Source of the DNA: Clostridia bacterium
Lineage (GTDB): Bacteria > Bacillota > Clostridia > Oscillospirales > Acutalibacteraceae
Length of the DNA: 64,000 nt
Direction: 5' to 3'
Assembly: GCA_017466365.1 (NCBI GenBank)
Contig: JAFTUG010000013.1
Coordinates: forward strand, 1 to 64,000
This document shows positions 60,013-64,000 of the stretch, one piece after another (position 1 is the stretch's first letter; every line of letters begins with the position of its first letter). A model generated the notes under the pieces. It was not told the origin of the DNA and made no database searches. It saw nothing but the letters and a program-made list of their open reading frames with translations. Both the position numbers and the translations under genes were made by a program.

Positions 60013-60791
60013 ATGTCAAAGAAAACCATAAAATGCAAATCATGCAGTAATGATGTTTCGTCAAAAGCAAAGGTATGCCCCAATTGTGGCTCAAAAATCA
60101 AAAAACCTATATATAAAAAATGGTGGTTCTGGCTTGTGATTGCTATTCTCTTTATTGCTGTTGTAAGTGGTGGCGGCGATGATGAAAATGTTGCCGAATC
60201 AGGAGAACCCACTACTGTTGTCGATGAAACCAAAGCTTTTGAAGGCGATTCTGCCGAGTTAACTATTGGAGAGAATACAAATTTAAATACGATAGAAGAA
60301 AGCAAAAAAGAAAAAAACAAACAACAACAAAAAACATTGTTGATAAAACAGAGTATAAAGAAACAATAGGTCAGAAAAATGCAAGAAAATCTGCTGAATC
60401 TTACTTGAGATATTCTTCGTTTTCAAGAGAAGGATTGATTGACCAACTTGAATATGAAAAATATTCACATGAAGATGCTGTTTATGCTGTTGATAAGTTG
60501 GAAGTAGATTGGAATGAGCAAGCTCTTAAATCGGCAGAATCATATTTGAATTATTCATCTTTTTCTTATGAAGGATTAGTCGACCAGCTTGAATACGAAG
60601 GTTTTACTTCATCAGAAGCGAAATATGGTGCGGATAATTGTGGTGCAGATTGGAATGAACAAGCAGCAAAATCTGCTGCGTCATATTTGGAATATTCCTC
60701 ATTTTCAAAAGGCGAATTGATAGATCAACTTGAATATGAAGGATTTACTCACGAACAAGCTGTTTATGGTGTGGAAGCAGTAGGATATTAA
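60013..60791 (+). CDS. Zinc-ribbon membrane protein with Ltp-type repeats, joined by a probable -1 frameshift
   Basis: The first part (zero frame, 118 codons to a stop at 60369) is a zinc ribbon (C-x-x-C ... C-P-N-C at about 8-25), a TM helix (about 37-53) and an acidic linker. A second frame to 60791 carries three copies of the 'SYLxYSSFSxxGLIDQLEYEGF' repeat of Ltp-family host-cell surface proteins. At 60312-60318 stands A_AAA_AAC, the canonical -1 slippery heptamer, in the right phase; shifting there joins both parts (..EKN-QTTTKNIVDKTEY..) into 259 residues. A plain one-base deletion in the A7 run would look the same. Ltp repeats in phage lipoproteins block DNA injection (superinfection exclusion). 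Confidence 0.75.
60312..60342 (+). other. Candidate -1 ribosomal frameshift signal
   Basis: Slippery A_AAA_AAC (60312-60318, codons GAA AAA AAC), six-base spacer, then CAACAA (60325-60330) pairing with TTGTTG (60337-60342). The stem is short and weak. Confidence 0.45.
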
Positions 60792-60795
60792 AATC

Positions 60796-60832
60796 AAAAC
60801 CCGTCAACGATTTAACTCGTTGGCGGGTTTTT
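60796..60832. terminator. Bidirectional terminator
   Basis: AAAACCCGTCAACGA / TCGTTGGCGGGTTTTT between convergent genes. Confidence 0.85.
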
Positions 60833-60863
60833 GATGTGTAAGATAATATGATTTGTATAATTT

Positions 60864-61217
60864 TTATACAGTCAGTCTATCAATGTTTTTTTCGAGAATT
60901 ACGGTGCTGATGCCTTCAACGTTCGTGATTTCTTCAACTGTTCTGAATGTACCGTTTTCTTCTCTGTAATCAATGATTGCCTGCGCTTTCTTTTCGCCTA
61001 TCAGCTCAAGCTGTGTAAGCTCTTCGATATCGGCGGTGTTAATGTTCACCTTACCTTCGGGTGCGGCAACGGTTGAACTTACCGTTGATTCGGTGATTAG
61101 CGGCACTGCTTCAAGCTTGTTATACTTCGGAGAATCCAGCACCGAGTAAAGCAATGAACATGAGGCGATGATAAGTGCTGCGGCAATAAGCAAAAGTTCG
61201 TGTTTCTTTTCGCTCAT
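60864..61217 (-). CDS. comEA: ComEA-like helix-hairpin-helix protein
   Basis: 117 residues from ATG 61217, two bases after the MIF-like gene's stop. One N-terminal TM helix (about 8-26), a linker, and a C-terminal ComEA-type HhH domain: 'VNINTADIEELTQLELIGEK', 'KAQAIIDYREENGTF', 'TVEEITNVEGIS'. It binds DNA outside the membrane during natural uptake. It is shorter than B. subtilis ComEA (about 205). No comEC is visible nearby. Confidence 0.87.
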   Translation of the reverse strand: MSEKKHELLLIAAALIIASCSLLYSVLDSPKYNKLEAVPLITESTVSSTVAAPEGKVNINTADIEELTQLELIGEKKAQAIIDYREENGTFRTVEEITNVEGISTVILEKNIDRLTV

Positions 61218-61219
61218 AA

Positions 61220-61564
61220 TCAGAAGTTTGAGCCGTTCCAGCCCCAATGCTCGGCTTCTTCATATTTGATATAGATATTTGCTCTGTCTATTCCAAGCTC
61301 TTCGTTAATGATTTCCGAAAGAGCGGCAGTCAGTCTGTCATAAGCGGCATCGGAAGTGCTTCCGAAAAGGCTTACCTCAAGGTAAGCGTATTCTTCGCTG
61401 CAATCGCCTTTGAAATACATATTGATGTTATCTTCAAATGCAAGCATAAGCCATGCTTCGCTTTTTCCGGGGATAAGTGCGATTGCCTGACCGAGCTTTG
61501 ATTTAAGGTTTTCTTTGTTTTCTGCGGTGAGCTCCTTGCTGACCGTTGTTCTGATATAAGGCAT
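61220..61564 (-). CDS. MIF/phenylpyruvate tautomerase family protein
   Basis: 114 residues, tautomerase fold with the catalytic Pro right after the initiator Met ('PYIRTTVSKELT') and the MIF-like closing 'NIYIKYEEAEHWGWNGSNF'. The family includes MIF and D-dopachrome tautomerase; bacterial members are of unclear function. AAGGAGGAAA precedes the ATG. It lies between DUF5696 and comEA on the same strand. Confidence 0.88.
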   Translation of the reverse strand: MPYIRTTVSKELTAENKENLKSKLGQAIALIPGKSEAWLMLAFEDNINMYFKGDCSEEYAYLEVSLFGSTSDAAYDRLTAALSEIINEELGIDRANIYIKYEEAEHWGWNGSNF

Positions 61565-61576
61565 GATGTTTCCTCC

Positions 61577-63832
61577 TTAATTGACTCTTAAAAAGTTTCT
61601 TGCTTCAACCACAACACCGAGAACGGAGAAATCGGCGTTTGTATAGTTAACATAAATTCTTGCGCCTGTATCGTATTCTGTGCAGAAAATACCGTCTTCG
61701 ACCTCGTAATGGTCAGTAATTCTTGCATCGCGAAGGTCGTTTAAAGCCTCGTTTGCTTCGGTATAGAATTCTGCGGCGGCATTGATGGTATTATCATAAT
61801 AAAAGTTATCGTTTTCCGTTCTGCTGATAACCGATTCGTAATTCCATTCAAAATGCGGACAGGCTCCGTATTCAATATTCTTGAGAAGCGTTTCACGCAG
61901 ATTGATGCCAGTGTTAATCGGTTCACCTGCATAATCGGTTATGCCGTGAAGTATGAGCTGAACAAAGGGGACTGCAAGATATGCGCCGCTTTCCGCAACA
62001 CTCGTACCTATGGGAATGTTAATAATCGAGTCAACATTTTTCAGCATATAGAAATTGCCTTTTACCGCCATAACGGAGTGACCGGTTGAGAGAGGTGCAA
62101 TTGCGGAATTTATTGCTTCTGCCGCCTCATTTCTCAACATACCGTCGGATGAAAAATCCGAATAAAGAACAGAGCCTGCATCGTTGAGGCAATATCCTGA
62201 AAAGGTATAGTATCTTGTGTCGCTCAATACGGAGGCGACAATGTTTTTCAGCTTTTTAAGGCTTCGCAGCTGTCTTTCTCCGACTTTCTCCTCCATAAAA
62301 TCCACAAGAGCATTTTCCGGAGTGAAGGATGCTGTGTATTTTCGGATGTTGGTTGCTGATGCGCCCGAAAAGCCGCTTGATGATGAGAAGAGATTCATGT
62401 CAAGGAAAAGGCTCATTTTCTGCGATGAAATATATTCATAAAGCTCGCTTAATTTATCTGTTCCCCCGAGGCGCAGCATAATATCGGAGGAAACAATGTC
62501 CTTTGAATCGAGTCCGCCGTCAAAAACGCCTGCATATCTTACACTGACATTGTTGATGCCTTTGTTTTTCATTCTTGTGAGCATATCCTTTGCCTGCTCG
62601 AATGTTGTAAGATTGGAAAGATATTTTATCGGTCCGAGGGATTTTTTTGCACTTCCCGTAAGTGTGAGATAGAAAGGCATGTAATCTCCAACATCAACAG
62701 TCCTTGTTGAAAGCACGGAGTTTCTTATGAGCTGCTCGCGGCAAGCGGAGGCAAGACCCGCATAGGTCGCATTGCTTCCCGCAAGGAAACGATAGCAAAG
62801 TGAAATTTCATTGATTGTTGATGCTTTTGAAATATAAAGGGTTTCGTTATCGTAGCTGACTGGAGTAATGTTAAATGAGGGGTAAACGATATTGTATTCG
62901 CTGATTTGTGTTGCTTTTTTTGCGTTAATTGATGCAACAGCATCGCCGCTCTGAATAAGCGAAACAAAAGCCGTGTTGCCGTGTTTGATACCGAATGCGG
63001 GAATTATTGCGCTTTCGGTTTCCTCTTCGCTGTCTGAAGAAGGGTCGCTTCCGTAAACATCAAATGAAAGAGATTCAAACGATTCATCGTAGATGGATGT
63101 TCTGATTATCGCACCGCATCCATCGGGTACAAGCAGGAAATCTCCTTCCTGTGTATCGTTGTATGCGCCGAAGTAGTTGAGCAGCTCGATATCTTCGATA
63201 TATGCATCAGGATTTCCCGTGATATTGGAATGAGTACAGGTCACTATCATGCTGCCGTCTTTTAAAACAGCACTTACGGTAACGTTAAATCCGATGTCAG
63301 TTTTATCATATGTGGATTTTGCGGCGGTTTCTTCATTTGCAAATATATCAAAAATAAATGCCGCACCGTTATCAATGGAGATATAAGAGGCCTTACCGTA
63401 TGCAACTGAATTATCCTGCGAATTGAGATAATAAATATCCGTTCCGCCGATGATTTTCAATGAAACCATGCTTGCGTCGGTAACAAGCTTTTCTCCGTCT
63501 GCTGTTTTATTTAAAAGCGGCAGAGCACTCCAAAGCTGGCTTTGCGTGGTTTCTCTTATGCCGAAGGAGTTAGTTTCAGGATCAACAAGAAGTTCGATAA
63601 GACCGGATGCCGCTGCTTTAACCGAAAAGCTTTCCTCGCTGTCGGAATAATGCACCGTGGCATCCTCGGAAAGGTTGGTAATAGTGTTTCGTGCAGCAAC
63701 GGATTTTACCGTTTTTATGCCGCTTTCTTCTTTGCCGGAGCATGATGAAAGACATCCTGCCGTAAAACATATACAGAGAACAGCGGATATGAGTCTTGTC
63801 AATATTTTTTTATTGTTAGTGTTTATTATCAT
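61577..63832 (-). CDS. DUF5696 lipoprotein, possible glycoside-hydrolase-like barrel
   Basis: 751 residues from ATG 63832. A lipoprotein signal is followed by Cys in a 'CLSSCSGKEE' segment. The N-terminal beta region (about 45-330) includes 'LLVPDGCGAIIRTSIYDESF', and a TIM-barrel-like region follows (about 380-690, 'GINNVSVRYAGVFDGGLDSK', 'SLFLDMNLFSSS', 'SGYCLNDAGSVLYSDFSSDG'). This is the DUF5696 architecture common in gut Firmicutes, probably acting on a host or plant glycan but uncharacterised. AAAGGA lies about 11 bases before the start. It overlaps the upstream histidine kinase gene by 17 bases. Confidence 0.82.
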   Translation of the reverse strand: MIINTNNKKILTRLISAVLCICFTAGCLSSCSGKEESGIKTVKSVAARNTITNLSEDATVHYSDSEESFSVKAAASGLIELLVDPETNSFGIRETTQSQLWSALPLLNKTADGEKLVTDASMVSLKIIGGTDIYYLNSQDNSVAYGKASYISIDNGAAFIFDIFANEETAAKSTYDKTDIGFNVTVSAVLKDGSMIVTCTHSNITGNPDAYIEDIELLNYFGAYNDTQEGDFLLVPDGCGAIIRTSIYDESFESLSFDVYGSDPSSDSEEETESAIIPAFGIKHGNTAFVSLIQSGDAVASINAKKATQISEYNIVYPSFNITPVSYDNETLYISKASTINEISLCYRFLAGSNATYAGLASACREQLIRNSVLSTRTVDVGDYMPFYLTLTGSAKKSLGPIKYLSNLTTFEQAKDMLTRMKNKGINNVSVRYAGVFDGGLDSKDIVSSDIMLRLGGTDKLSELYEYISSQKMSLFLDMNLFSSSSGFSGASATNIRKYTASFTPENALVDFMEEKVGERQLRSLKKLKNIVASVLSDTRYYTFSGYCLNDAGSVLYSDFSSDGMLRNEAAEAINSAIAPLSTGHSVMAVKGNFYMLKNVDSIINIPIGTSVAESGAYLAVPFVQLILHGITDYAGEPINTGINLRETLLKNIEYGACPHFEWNYESVISRTENDNFYYDNTINAAAEFYTEANEALNDLRDARITDHYEVEDGIFCTEYDTGARIYVNYTNADFSVLGVVVEARNFLRVN

Positions 63833-64000
63833 AGTATTCGGAATCCTTTGAAACTTCAAAAGTGAAAACAACGCCGTTTTCAACGTTTTCTACACCGTAT
63901 TTACAGGCGTGAGCAGTCATAATGCTTTTTACTATGGAAAGTCCGAGACCAAAGCGGTTTTCGCTTCTTCCGTGAGCCTTGTCCGCTCTGTAGAAGCTGT
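63816..64000 (-). CDS. Sensor histidine kinase, C-terminal fragment
   Basis: The last 61 residues of an open frame entering from the right edge. 'SFYRADKAHGRSENRFGLGL' and 'SIVKSIMTAHACKYGVEN' form the G-box end of a HATPase_c domain (FYRADKAH...GLGLSIVK, as in OmpR-partner kinases), followed by a short tail to a stop at 63816. The overlap with DUF5696 suggests one transcript. The response regulator would lie outside the window. Confidence 0.85.
   Translation of the reverse strand, partial: SFYRADKAHGRSENRFGLGLSIVKSIMTAHACKYGVENVENGVVFTFEVSKDSEYYDNKH

Overview
The window reads as chromosomal DNA of a low-to-moderate G+C, endospore-forming anaerobe of the class Clostridia. An Oscillospiraceae/Ruminococcaceae-type gut or rumen bacterium is my best guess. 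The evidence is a complete spoIIIAA-AH operon followed by the Clostridia housekeeping string nusB-(TsaD-like)-xseA-xseB-ispA-dxs-tlyA-nadK-argR-recN, a T-box in front of tyrS, a rubredoxin-first rubrerythrin next to a Fur/PerR regulator, and many secreted BspA-type leucine-rich-repeat, GH16, DUF5696 and transcobalamin-like proteins. Species cannot be named from the sequence alone. I saw no rRNA, tRNA or CRISPR.

Layout. 0-2.5 kb: accessory DNA with a TnpV fragment, a DUF6809 protein, an HTH protein, a SAP-domain protein and a doubly frameshifted small gene. 2.5-7.8 kb: two tandem GH16 beta-glucanases, then a YfhO-type giant membrane protein on the other strand. 7.9-22.2 kb: sporulation channel operon and core housekeeping genes (antitermination, exonuclease VII, isoprenoid precursors, NAD kinase, ArgR, RecN). 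22.2-25 kb: a TIM-barrel isomerase, an SGNH hydrolase and a pyruvyl transferase. 25.1-27.4 kb: Tyr T-box, tyrS and a Cof-type HAD phosphatase.

27.6-36.8 kb is the most coherent accessory system. A consensus promoter and a cobalamin riboswitch with tandem terminators precede a small HNH-repeat protein, a 960-residue secreted protein with an alpha6/alpha6-barrel-like region, a membrane protein with a DUF4430 (transcobalamin beta-domain-like) terminus, and a full ECF transporter (EcfT, fused EcfA-EcfA', S component, second EcfT). I interpret it as a Gram-positive B12 capture-and-import system that splits the two domains of animal intrinsic factor/transcobalamin over two surface proteins. 37-41.8 kb holds a four-gene redox operon (OYE flavin oxidoreductase, SDR, fumarate-reductase-like flavoprotein, D-2-hydroxyacid dehydrogenase) of unknown substrate, facing a secreted beta-helix protein.

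44-53 kb carries a sigma factor fused to a probable transmembrane segment, a Thr-rich stalk and an LRR domain. It is divergent from two very large secreted LRR proteins, and an ECF-type promoter candidate lies in the divergent gap. This block is bracketed by two direct copies of the 5' end of an M3 oligopeptidase gene: a dead remnant on the left and the (frameshifted) gene on the right. 55-64 kb: small regulators and stress genes (DUF2493, HTH, PepSY lipoprotein, rubrerythrin, PerR-like with operator, LytTR-DUF3021 with spaced repeats, GNAT), a zinc-ribbon/Ltp-repeat protein split at a canonical A_AAA_AAC slippery site, ComEA-like, a MIF-family protein, DUF5696, and the tail of a histidine kinase.

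Two cross-window patterns need care. Four genes are interrupted by what look like one-base losses, mostly in homopolymers. Three genes have ACG or ATA exactly where an ATG would be expected. Either the biology is unusual or the assembly carries consensus errors.
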